Notes: generated from the letters alone by a model not told the origin. A stretch of 13,611 nucleotides of DNA from Accumulibacter sp. (GCA_031274075.1 JAISQQ010000359.1:1-13611); one strand, 5' to 3'; numbered from the stretch's first letter, positions 7,859-13,611 are shown. Made by a program: numbers and translations.

Positions 7859-8493
7859 AGGCCGTGCTTTCAAACCCCCTGGAAACCGCGGGGCGAAGTG
7901 GAGGATGGGAAAGAAAAGGAGGGGCGCAAGGCAAGGACGAAGCCGTTCCAGGCGAAGGGCGCCTTGGCGCGCGCGAAGAGGATCGTTGCTGGCGACACGA
8001 CTCGTATTTGCCTTTGCTGTAGGGCCGGTTGACGAAACGCATCGCAATCCCGGGCGGGCGCATCGGGAGCGAGATCATGAGCTACAGGAATCAACTTCGC
8101 GTCACGTGATAATTGCGGAAGGCTCTTTCGATTCCCGGCCCATTCTCTCTTTTTTCCCTTTGCATCCGGTAGCTTGCCATGCGACCGGGCGCTATTTTTA
8201 ATTGCGACGCATGCTCATGGCAAATGAAAAATATTTACAAGATGTTGCGTTTTTGGAACCAACTTTTCCGTTCAGGCAAAAAAAGAAGGCGCCAGACCCC
8301 TCGCGTCATGTATAAGCTTATATTTAACAAATAGTTAGGTAATTACTTACCAATTGAAAGTGAGAAACGTTGTATTTTTTTGGAGCGCGGGCAAGCCTCA
8401 AGCGCTTCGTCGCCGGCGCGATTTCCGGGCGGAAGGCTCTTCTTTTTTTACATTTTTCCGTAGGCGGCAGGCGAATATTCGCCCGGCGGAACG
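7859..8493. other. 635-bp intergenic region with AT-rich island and palindromes
   Basis: I see no gene on either strand. The part next to nfnA (to about 8160) is GC-rich and without clear signals. From about 8200 to 8380 it turns AT-rich. There TATAAGCTTATA (8311-8322) is a perfect palindrome, and GGTAA-4 bp-TTACC (8338-8351) is an inverted repeat of operator-like size. GGCGAATATTCGCC (8470-8483) is a perfect 14-bp palindrome shortly after the response-regulator stop, but no T-run follows it on the minus strand. The promoter of the kor-nfn operon must lie in this region or upstream. I could not pick a convincing -35/-10 pair. Confidence 0.5.
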
Positions 8494-9321
8494 CTAGACC
8501 TTGATTCCCCGGCCGATGACGAACAGTTGCACGGCCAGCCGGTCCTTGCGCTTTTTGGCGGCCGAAAACTGTTCCTGGCTGGCGTACTCCAGGCCCATCG
8601 AACTGAGCCGGTGGCGCGCTTCGAGCGGCGTCATGCCCGCGATCGACAGATCCCGCGGTTTTTGGATCAATACTTTTTCTTCACGCGGAGCCGCCGCGGC
8701 ATGAAGCGCATCCTGGGCGGACAGCTCCGGAAGCGTCGGATCGACGATCATGGGCGATGTTGCGGGCGACGGAGTTGTGGACGATGAAGTTATGGACGAC
8801 GGAGTTGCGGACGCCGCCGTCTCGATCCTGGGCAGTTTTTCCTTCACCACCAGCATTTCGACATGGGTAAACAGCTCGCCGCGGGAAAACGGCTTCCTCA
8901 TGAAATCGTCGGCGCCGATGCGTTTTGCGTAGAACTGTTCGATCGCCTGCTCGTTGCCGCTGATGACGATGACCGGAATGCGCCGGGTGAGCGGATCGCG
9001 GCGCATATGGCGCAGCGCGGCGAAACCGTTCATCCCGGGCAGCACGATGTCGAGAAAGACGAGATCCGGCCGTTCGCCGCGCGCGATCTCCAGGCCGGTT
9101 TCGGCATCGAACGCATCCCGCACCAGACAACCCGCCGAGCCGAGAAGCTTGCCGAAGGTCGCCACGACCGTCGCCGAATCATCGACGACGAGAATTCTCC
9201 TGCCCTTGTGGCTGAACCGCTTCCGCCGCCGCCGGTCGTCCCCGTCGGCGTGGAAAAACTCCTTCTCGACAGGCGGCGGGCCGTTGTCCAGAATGGATCT
9301 GATCTGTTCAAGGAAACTCAT
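8494..9321 (-). CDS. Response regulator with N-terminal REC domain and ankyrin-like C-terminal module
   Basis: The 275-residue cytoplasmic protein has a short basic N-terminal tail, then a receiver domain (about 41-160). ILVVDDSA has the acidic pair Asp47-Asp48, VFLDIVLPGMNG has the phosphoacceptor Asp91, VISG has the switch Ser121, and KPF has the conserved Lys143. All the residues needed for phosphorylation are present. A Ser/Thr/Pro-rich linker (168-192) leads to a C-terminal stretch (225-275) with TPLEARHRLSSMGLEY and EQFSAAKKRKDRLAVQLFV. This resembles the segment that begins many bacterial ankyrin proteins (L..mGi.Y....F..A...GD...V.LFL.aG), but it stops after one repeat. There is no DNA-binding or output enzyme domain and no histidine kinase gene nearby, so the partner is unknown. 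Function is inferred to be protein-protein signalling. Confidence 0.88.
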   Translation of the reverse strand: MSFLEQIRSILDNGPPPVEKEFFHADGDDRRRRKRFSHKGRRILVVDDSATVVATFGKLLGSAGCLVRDAFDAETGLEIARGERPDLVFLDIVLPGMNGFAALRHMRRDPLTRRIPVIVISGNEQAIEQFYAKRIGADDFMRKPFSRGELFTHVEMLVVKEKLPRIETAASATPSSITSSSTTPSPATSPMIVDPTLPELSAQDALHAAAAPREEKVLIQKPRDLSIAGMTPLEARHRLSSMGLEYASQEQFSAAKKRKDRLAVQLFVIGRGIKV

Positions 9322-9393
9322 GCCTCAATTCTCTTCATCTTCACTGATGGTCAGGCACTGGCGACGCCGTCCCCGCTTTGGGCGCATGGCCGT

Positions 9394-9422
9394 AGTATAT
9401 AAGAACCTGTCCCATATAAGAA
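9394..9422 (-). promoter_or_regulatory. Candidate sigma-70 promoter of the response-regulator gene
   Basis: Read on the minus strand, TTCTTA (9417-9422) and TATACT (9394-9399) are separated by exactly 17 bp. The -10 matches consensus at five of six positions, while the -35 matches at three. The distance to the response-regulator ATG is about 70 bp. The elements are supplied by two adjacent copies of a tandem repeat. Confidence 0.4.
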
Positions 9423-9430
9423 CCTGTCCC
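9397..9430. repeat. 17-bp perfect tandem repeat (two copies)
   Basis: ATATAAGAACCTGTCCC occurs at 9397-9413 and again at 9414-9430 with no spacer. The ACCTGTCCC/GGGACAGGT core resembles repeats scattered in betaproteobacterial genomes near REP-associated transposases. That link is from memory and no such transposase is present here. Confidence 0.8.
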
Positions 9431-9791
9431 GATGGGTATCGCCGGCCAAGCCGCCTGGCCGCGGGCCGCGCTGCCATTTGCCACGAATCGGCCGCAACGC
9501 GGCACGGGGCGGGTGATGGCGGGTTGTCGCCGACGATCGGGCCGGTGTCTTCGGTATCGCAGGTGTAGCGGCGTCGCATCAAAAGGTGTTGTCGCGGGCT
9601 TTTGACTTCGATCCGGGTCAGGCCGGCGAAGCCGTCATGGGCGTGGTCGCGAAGGCCGACAACAAGCAACGGCCCGATGAGGTTTCATGCGGCTATCGGG
9701 CTTGTTTTCGCTGGTGTTCGTTCTGCTCGCTTCATACACGGGCTACGATCCCCTTTGTTCCGCTGGACAGTCTTCCGGGAAATTCATGAAT
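9431..9791. other. Region without a confident gene; possible gene remnant on minus strand
   Basis: A minus-strand frame covers 9325-9669 (114 codons if started at 9669). Its first half has GC-rich third positions like the real genes here (for example LTRIEVKSPRQHLL and CDTEDTGPIVGDNPP). Its second half loses that bias and runs through the tandem repeat and the presumed promoter of the response regulator. I recognise no family. A decayed gene or chance frame is more likely than a working gene. Confidence 0.25.
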
Positions 9792-11330
9792 CTATTGCTT
9801 GATGTCATCCGCCATCACTTCCAGCAACAAATTCTCATATAACGAATCACCATTATCACGTTCCCCATCGGTCATCTTTTGGGCCAGTTTATCGAGATTT
9901 TCTTGAGCGGATCTGTCTCCATACCTTCGCGCCAGTTTAAAGTAAGCATAGGCCTGGGCATTGCTTTGCCGCACTCCGTTGCCGGACAAATAGGCAACTC
10001 CGAGCGAATTCATTGCCATCGGATTTCCCATCGATACCGCTTTTCTGAACAGATTGGCTGCTTTTTCGAGATCACGAATACTGGAATCAAAAGAAAAGAG
10101 TAATCCCAATGTGTAATACGCGCTACTGTCACCCAATTCACCCGCGCGGGTATAATAGGCTACTGCCTTATTTACATCTTTAGGTACACTGGTTCCATCA
10201 TAAAAAAGATTCGCCAATTGCCCAGCGCCAGTTGCCGACCCCTTGCTCATGGCTTTTTCATACCACTTGATGGCCTCGTTTATGTTTTTATTTACCCCTT
10301 CACCGTTTTCGTACATGATGCCCAGTTGGAAACAAGCCGTTGGATTTCCGAGATCGGCTGCCTTTTTGTAACTCTCAAAAGCCTCGGCATATTTCTTTTT
10401 GCGATAGGTATCCTGCGCAAGAAAGACTTCTTGATCGGCACGGTCCAGCTCTTTCTTGATGGCTTCGCACGCTTCTTTTTTCACTTTTTCACTGATTTCG
10501 TACATATCGCCCACATAGATACAATCATCGGAATCTCCGAAGCCGGCCGCGTCATTATTTTTCTCAAAATCCCCGTCACCTTGAGCGTCCTGCGTGTGCC
10601 TTGCTTCTATATCGGCATTGTCCGCCATCTCCAGCAACAGTTTCTCATATAACAAATCGCCTTCATCACGTTCCCCGACGGTCATCTTCCGTACCAGTTT
10701 CTCAAGGTTTTCCTGAGCGAACCCATACCTGTCTCCATATTTCTGGGACAATTTAAAGTAAGCATAGGCTTGAACATGATCTTTCCGCACTCCATCGCCA
10801 AGCGAATAGGCGCCTCCAAGCGCATTCATTGCCATCGAGTTTCCCATGGATACCGCTTTTCGGTATAGTTCAACCGCTTTTCTGGAATCACCCTTCATAC
10901 CCTGTCCTCCGGAAGAGAGTATTCCCAGCATGTAATACCCATGGCTATCGCCCGTTTCCGCCAAACGAGCATAATATGTCATTAATTTATTTGCATCTAT
11001 TTTTATATCGATTCCACTATAAAAAAGATTCACCAATCGTTGGGCGCCAGCCGCCGATCCCCTGTCCAAGGCTTGCTCATACCACTTGACAGCTTCACCC
11101 ATATCTCGACCTACCCCTTCGCCGTTTTCGTACATGATGCCCAGTTGGACGCAGGCGGTGGAATCTCCAAGGCTGGCTGCTTTCTTGTAACTCTCAAAAG
11201 CCTCAATGTATTTCTTCTCACGATAAGCATCCTGTGCACGCATAACTTCCATGTTGATATTTTCAGCATGCGCCAATGGAAAACAGAAAAACAACGCGAT
11301 TCCCGCAGCGAGTTTACGGACTGTTTTCAT
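9792..11330 (-). CDS. Secreted Sel1-repeat (TPR-like) protein made of two tandem blocks
   Basis: The 512-residue protein starts MKTVRKLAAGIALFFCFPLAHA, a clear signal peptide with likely cleavage after AHA (residue 22), so it acts in the periplasm or outside. The rest is Sel1-like helical repeats with signatures such as ACVQLGIMYENGEGV, KAVELYRKAVSMGNSMAMNALG and YAYFKLSQKYGD. Such repeats bind other proteins. Residues ~33-239 and ~305-509 are two copies of the same block, joined by an acidic linker with KNNDAAGFGDSDD. I chose the ATG at 11330 over ATG 11333 and the longer frame to 11360, because AAAGGAT is then correctly spaced. Base composition is more AT-rich than the neighbouring genes, which hints at separate ancestry. 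No partner gene lies next to it, so the specific role is unknown. Confidence 0.88.
   Translation of the reverse strand: MKTVRKLAAGIALFFCFPLAHAENINMEVMRAQDAYREKKYIEAFESYKKAASLGDSTACVQLGIMYENGEGVGRDMGEAVKWYEQALDRGSAAGAQRLVNLFYSGIDIKIDANKLMTYYARLAETGDSHGYYMLGILSSGGQGMKGDSRKAVELYRKAVSMGNSMAMNALGGAYSLGDGVRKDHVQAYAYFKLSQKYGDRYGFAQENLEKLVRKMTVGERDEGDLLYEKLLLEMADNADIEARHTQDAQGDGDFEKNNDAAGFGDSDDCIYVGDMYEISEKVKKEACEAIKKELDRADQEVFLAQDTYRKKKYAEAFESYKKAADLGNPTACFQLGIMYENGEGVNKNINEAIKWYEKAMSKGSATGAGQLANLFYDGTSVPKDVNKAVAYYTRAGELGDSSAYYTLGLLFSFDSSIRDLEKAANLFRKAVSMGNPMAMNSLGVAYLSGNGVRQSNAQAYAYFKLARRYGDRSAQENLDKLAQKMTDGERDNGDSLYENLLLEVMADDIKQ
9804..10418 (-). repeat. Second (C-terminal) copy of the internal Sel1 block
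   Basis: It encodes the block beginning AQDTYRKKKYAEAFESYKKA and ending just before the stop codon. It aligns with the first copy with few indels (for example GDRSAQENL against GDRYGFAQENL), offset by about 272 codons. Confidence 0.85.
10614..11234 (-). repeat. First (N-terminal) copy of the internal Sel1 block
   Basis: It encodes the block beginning AQDAYREKKYIEAFESYKKA and ending LLYEKLLLEMADN. It shares long identical stretches with the second copy, such as LGIMYENGEGV and RKAVSMGN. Confidence 0.85.
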
Positions 11331-11654
11331 CATTATCCTTTTGAGAAAAATAGATGACAAGGGTCAGGTCACGATTGAATCTTTGGGTAATCTTTGATGC
11401 GCCATCTCTTCCTCCCTCGCGTCCCTCACCATACCCCGCCGCTCCGGGAATCAATCGTGGTTTGTCCGCTATTATTCCGCCCTACGGCAGGCACTATTGT
11501 CTTTTTTTTCTTTTTCTCTCCAACAAAAAGCCAAGCATATAAAAAACAATATAAGTTTGGGAAAAACATAATATTATATGAATTGTGTTTCGTATAATTC
11601 CGACAACATGACAAATTTCGTAACAAGATACAGATGAACTAATGGGCAGCAATA
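11331..11654. other. AT-rich intergenic stretch upstream of the Sel1 gene
   Basis: No supported gene is seen. The Sel1 leader contains GGGTCAGGTC at 11361-11370, a string that also occurs in REP-like repeats. The part from 11500 on is strongly AT-rich and holds a candidate terminator for the small membrane-protein ORF. I could not settle on a Sel1 promoter. Confidence 0.4.
11524..11560 (-). terminator. Candidate intrinsic terminator below the small membrane-protein ORF
   Basis: On the minus strand CCAAACTTATAT (ending 11560) can pair with ATATGCTTGG with two mismatches, and CTTTTTG follows. It is imperfect and AT-rich, so it is only a candidate. Confidence 0.35.
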
Positions 11655-11846
11655 CTACAGGTACATGAAGCCAGCCCATGCGTTTATCAGTAAAAAATAC
11701 AAATAATAATCATTGCCATTCAGAAAAATCTCCTCTATAGGCACAACATATAAAGGAATGATATATATCAACGCATACACCAAAATATCGGCAACGACCG
11801 CAATGGCGGCAATCCTGTGTCTGAATGGAAAATTTATTGTAGGCAT
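11655..11846 (-). CDS. Possible small membrane protein
   Basis: A 63-residue frame starts at the ATG ending at 11846, with TTGGAG about nine bases upstream as Shine-Dalgarno. The product is very hydrophobic after a basic start (FRHR). One long segment includes IAAIAVVADILVYALIYII, and a second is YYLYFLLINAWAGFMYL, separated by an acidic PIEEIFLNGND loop, so two membrane spans are likely. The frame could start earlier at TTG 11861, but the ATG fits the ribosome site. The region is far more AT-rich than the surroundings. I recognise no family, and a chance AT-rich hydrophobic frame remains possible. Confidence 0.45.
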   Translation of the reverse strand: MPTINFPFRHRIAAIAVVADILVYALIYIIPLYVVPIEEIFLNGNDYYLYFLLINAWAGFMYL

Positions 11847-12020
11847 ATTTTCATACTCCAACCATTATAATCCGATCCAGTCCGAGATTCTGCTTCGCTT
11901 GAATGGCTATCCCTCTCCCTTCCTTGCGGGCGGGGTTTGCCGCGCATTCCGGTCAAGGAAAAGGATAAGCCTGGAAAGCGCGCCTGACAACCCGTTCCCC
12001 GATTTTTCCGGCAGGGTGGG

Positions 12021-12064
12021 GAAAAAAACAAAGACGGCCGCGCTTTCCATGAAGCGCGGCCGTC
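12021..12064 (-). terminator. Strong intrinsic terminator of the 49-aa gene
   Basis: GACGGCCGCGCTT (12033-12045) pairs perfectly over 13 bp with 12052-12064 around a 6-base loop. On the minus strand the stem is followed by TTTGTTTTTTT (12022-12032). It stands about 50 bp after the stop at 12114. Confidence 0.9.
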
Positions 12065-12113
12065 TGGAGAAATACGGCAATATGTTTTTGTCGCTGGCGG
12101 CAGCGGCTTTGTT

Positions 12114-12263
12114 TCAGACGGCGTCGGCTACGAAGACCGTCATGCCGACGACGCGAATACCGGCGTATTTGGACTCGTTTCTGGCAATCCAGGTATCGAC
12201 CGCATCCAGCGTCAGGTGGGAAGCGAGGACTTGTCCGGTACGTTTGTTCACGACGGAATACAT
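12114..12263 (-). CDS. Small hypothetical protein (49 aa)
   Basis: The frame is open further upstream, but the ATG at 12263 is preceded by AGAAAGGATC at good spacing, and the upstream codons look non-coding. The protein begins MYSVVNKRTGQVLASHLTLD and ends VVGMTVFVADAV. The pattern suggests two beta strands, a helix (LTLDAVDTWIARNE) and a final strand, a small compact soluble fold with no signal or membrane segment. The gene stands alone between two minus-strand terminators, so it is a single-gene unit, probably well expressed given the strong terminator. I do not recognise the family. The confidence reflects a good ribosome site and terminator, not homology. Confidence 0.68.
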   Translation of the reverse strand: MYSVVNKRTGQVLASHLTLDAVDTWIARNESKYAGIRVVGMTVFVADAV

Positions 12264-12384
12264 AGTTCGATCCTTTCTATCGAGTTGACCAGTCTTGCAT
12301 GTGAAGCCGCAACATTTCCCGCCGTTGGCGCCGAACCTGCCTGGACGTGGCCGGATGAGGCGAAGAAGGTCCGGCCCGTAGTAC

Positions 12385-12416
12385 AAAAAAAATCCCACAC
12401 CGTTCGGCATGGGATT
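12385..12416 (-). terminator. Intrinsic terminator below the muramidase gene
   Basis: On the minus strand AATCCCA (12410-12416) pairs with TGGGATT (12391-12397), with an inner CCG/CGG pairing, and the stem runs directly into eight T residues (12385-12392, overlapping the stem end). It ends the muramidase transcription unit, or acts as the terminating arm of an attenuator. Confidence 0.8.
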
Positions 12417-12439
12417 CAAAATCCCATCGTTGCGATGGG
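12391..12439 (-). promoter_or_regulatory. Attenuator-like set of mutually exclusive hairpins
   Basis: On the minus strand four segments can pair in alternative ways: CCCATCG (12433-12439) with CGATGGG (12423-12429); ATGGGAT (12421-12427) with ATCCCAT (12409-12415); and AATCCCA (12410-12416) with TGGGATT (12391-12397), the last with a T-tract. The 1:2, 2:3 and 3:4 arrangement is that of a transcription attenuator. It may equally be two terminators in tandem whose arms happen to match. Confidence 0.4.
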
Positions 12440-12526
12440 TCAGGGAGGGTCAAACATTGCCAGCGGGGGACGCTGAAGCAACGTCGAGGATGATAAGGGT
12501 TCCCGGAACGGGTGTCTGTTGGACAT
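12440..12526 (-). CDS. Possible leader peptide (28 aa) in front of the hairpin set
   Basis: An ATG at 12526 opens a 28-codon frame (MSNRHPFREP... ending AMFDPP) whose TGA directly abuts the first hairpin segment. GGAAA lies about nine bases upstream of the ATG. It contains runs of Ser, Leu-Leu and Pro-Pro. No recognised peptide. It could be a regulatory leader, or a chance frame in the 3' leader of the muramidase transcript. Confidence 0.22.
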   Translation of the reverse strand: MSNRHPFREPLSSSTLLQRPPLAMFDPP

Positions 12527-12570
12527 GTTTGGTGTTTCCGTAACGGAGTGTAATCGCCGACGCCGGCGCG

Positions 12571-13386
12571 TCAGGGACGCAAGCCCGCTTTTTCGCAAAG
12601 CGCGGCGTAGCATGGGCCGTCCAGCTCGCTGCCCGGCGGCAGGCCGGCCTGGGAACGGAAACGGTCCAGCGCACGGCGCGTGCGTTGACCGATCACGCCG
12701 TCGATCTTGCCCGGCGAGAGGCCCAGGTAGAGCAGGGCGATCTGCGCCGCCCGCGATTGCAGCCTGGGCGGCGATCCCGACGCCAGGCGGGCGTAGGATC
12801 GTTCGAGCTTGACGTCGTACTGGTTGCGCGCGTAAGCCGGGCCGTTGTAGCCGCGCGCAAAGGCGGCCCAGTCCCGCCGCCGCAGGGCCTGGTGCAGCTT
12901 CCGGGAGCGCAGGAAGCGGGCCATCGCCAAAAGTTGCGCGTCCTCGCCGTCGCGCAGGGCGAGGGCCATCGCCTCGGCGCTGGCGAATCCCGCCGGGCCG
13001 GCGTTGAAGCCCATGACCTGGCCGAGTCCCCAGGACGCCGAGCGCAGGGCAGGCTCCGGGCCAAGCCCTTCCGCGCCGCACAGGGCGAGCGCCTCTTCGA
13101 GCCTGGCGTACTGGTGGGCGATTTTTCCGTAGCCGCCCTGCGGACCCGAAAGCCGCGGCGCGCGCGCGTCGAAGCGTCCCTGCGTTTCGCGCCGGAAAAT
13201 GTGGCGCTCGAACAGGATTTGTGGCCGGCCATCGGGGCAAAAGCCGCAGCCTTGCGTCACTCCCGAGGTTTCGACTTCCACCACGGCCCAGACGACGGCG
13301 GCCTCCACGGGTTGCAGTTCCAGGTGTTCGAGCGCCTCGCCAAGCCCCGCCTCGGTCAGCGGCTGGCGTTGTCCAATAAATTCCAC
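12571..13386 (-). CDS. N-acetylmuramidase (endolysin-like) with C-terminal peptidoglycan-binding domain
   Basis: The 271-residue protein should cleave the glycan chain of peptidoglycan. Residues ~25-200 match the N-acetylmuramidase family of phage-type lysins: VEVETSG (probable catalytic Glu39), DGRPQILFERHIFRR (52-66), ALRSASWGLGQVMGFN (113-128) and DWAAFARGYNGPAYARNQYD (172-191). Residues ~210-268 form a PG_binding_1 domain (AAQIALLYLGLSPGKIDGVIG and TRRALDRFRSQAGL). There is no signal peptide, so export would need a holin or lysis. The start is a GTG at 13386 with a good AAAGGAG eight bases upstream. No holin, spanin or phage structural genes are beside it, so it is an orphan, either a domesticated prophage gene or a cell-wall remodelling enzyme. 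Confidence 0.88.
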   Translation of the reverse strand: MEFIGQRQPLTEAGLGEALEHLELQPVEAAVVWAVVEVETSGVTQGCGFCPDGRPQILFERHIFRRETQGRFDARAPRLSGPQGGYGKIAHQYARLEEALALCGAEGLGPEPALRSASWGLGQVMGFNAGPAGFASAEAMALALRDGEDAQLLAMARFLRSRKLHQALRRRDWAAFARGYNGPAYARNQYDVKLERSYARLASGSPPRLQSRAAQIALLYLGLSPGKIDGVIGQRTRRALDRFRSQAGLPPGSELDGPCYAALCEKAGLRP

Positions 13387-13400
13387 GATCCGGCTCCTTT

Positions 13401-13432
13401 ACAGGGGACAGAGGACAGAAGACAGGGGACAG
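13401..13432. repeat. Heptanucleotide repeat array in the muramidase leader
   Basis: Four in-phase heptads (ACAGGGG, ACAGAGG, ACAGAAG, ACAGGGG) plus ACAG lie immediately upstream of the muramidase Shine-Dalgarno. CAGAGGAC at 13409-13416 recurs inverted as GTCCTCTG at 13484-13491, and a CGGGCGC-TTT-GCGCCCG hairpin (13442-13458) lies between. There is no T-tract, so it does not look like a terminator. Confidence 0.75.
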
Positions 13433-13515
13433 TAGTTTTTGCGGGCGCTTTGCGCCCGGTAAGCACACTGTTTTCCGTCCTCAGTCCTCTGAAATGGTGA
13501 TAGTCGTAAAAATCA

Positions 13516-13544
13516 TTGATTTAGCATGTACGAGGTGATATACT
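13516..13544 (+). promoter_or_regulatory. Near-consensus sigma-70 promoter, extended -10
   Basis: TTGATT (13516-13521), a 17-bp spacer and TATACT (13539-13544), with TG one base before the -10. TTTAG (13520-13524) and CTAAA (13543-13547) form a short inverted repeat across the promoter that could hold a repressor. Confidence 0.75.
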
Positions 13545-13557
13545 AAACCAGAAACTA

Positions 13558-13566
13558 AAAGGAGGT
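13558..13566 (+). promoter_or_regulatory. Strong Shine-Dalgarno of the right-edge gene
   Basis: AAAGGAGGT sits seven bases before the ATG at 13574, an almost complete anti-16S match and the best ribosome site in the window. Confidence 0.85.
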
Positions 13567-13573
13567 AAGCGAC

Positions 13574-13611
13574 ATGGGCGTTACATTGAAAGAGATAATT
13601 GGATTAGCGAA
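13574..13611 (+). CDS. N-terminal fragment of an unidentified gene, cut by the right edge
   Basis: Only twelve codons are visible (MGVTLKEIIGLA). They are AT-richer than the rest of the window and predict an amphipathic helix. The promoter, short leader and ribosome site directly upstream make this a real start. The short leader and possible autoregulatory inverted repeat would suit a small regulator or a toxin-antitoxin antitoxin, but that is a guess and nothing more can be read. Confidence 0.65.
   Translation, partial: MGVTLKEIIGLA

Noticed and set aside
7859..8047. N-terminal extension of the NfnA-like gene to 8047
   Set aside because: The extra 63 residues have no family similarity and read like translated leader. 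MSNYEIVKRE at 7858 matches the family start.
8100..8150. TTCGATTCCCGGCC resembling a tRNA T-arm
   Set aside because: No matching acceptor, D or anticodon arms can be folded around it.
9397..9430. Start of a CRISPR array
   Set aside because: There are only two 17-bp copies with no spacer between them and no cas genes.
11332..11360. TTGTCA-17 bp-GATAAT on the minus strand as the Sel1 promoter
   Set aside because: The spacing is perfect, but the -10 abuts the start codon, so transcription would begin after the ATG at 11330.
9792..11360. Plus-strand frames such as 10218-10652 opposite the Sel1 gene
   Set aside because: They are shadows of the Sel1 repeats on the other strand; they have hydrophobic antisense composition and no ribosome site.
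11864..11869. TATAAT on the minus strand as the promoter of the small membrane-protein ORF
   Set aside because: No -35 is visible, and the predicted RNA start would fall within or after the Shine-Dalgarno.

Overview
The window reads as GC-rich proteobacterial chromosome. The gene set suggests a betaproteobacterium of the Rhodocyclales type (Azoarcus, Thauera or Dechloromonas-like), because a 2-oxoacid:ferredoxin oxidoreductase of the fused gamma-alpha plus beta kind sits with an NADPH/ferredoxin flavoprotein pair. This placement is an inference. Almost every gene is on the minus strand. The only plus-strand gene is a fragment at the right edge.

Left half (1-7858, minus strand, transcribed right to left): a five-gene electron-transfer operon. 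The order is an NfnA/SudA-type FAD and [2Fe-2S] subunit (6980-7858), an NfnB/GltD-type FAD subunit with two [4Fe-4S] sites (5306-6799), KorA (3290-5203), KorB (2326-3279), and a large protein that runs off the left edge (1-2195). The large protein resembles the thiamine-diphosphate domain of pyruvate:ferredoxin oxidoreductase, but lacks the GDG...N cofactor motif and carries its own C-terminal Cys4 ferredoxin-like domain. Together these should oxidise a 2-oxoacid (probably 2-oxoglutarate) with CoA and pass low-potential electrons to ferredoxin and/or NAD(P). A 159-bp MITE-like element with perfect 20-bp terminal inverted repeats lies between the two Nfn-like genes and supplies the stop codon of the first.

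Middle (7859-11654): a 635-bp intergenic stretch with an AT-rich island and palindromes; a response-regulator gene whose C-terminus resembles the start of an ankyrin module; a 17-bp tandem repeat spanning its likely promoter; a possible gene remnant; and a secreted Sel1-repeat protein of lower GC content built from two tandem copies of one ~205-residue block.

Right part (11655-13611): a possible small membrane protein, a 49-aa hypothetical gene with a strong intrinsic terminator, an orphan N-acetylmuramidase with a C-terminal peptidoglycan-binding domain, and below it a tiny ORF running into a set of alternative hairpins ending in a T-tract. The muramidase leader holds heptanucleotide repeats. 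At the right edge a near-consensus sigma-70 promoter and a very strong Shine-Dalgarno lead into a truncated plus-strand gene.

The most unusual items are the degenerate oxidoreductase-like protein in the kor-nfn operon, the element inside that operon, the attenuator-like hairpin set, and the response regulator with an ankyrin-like tail.
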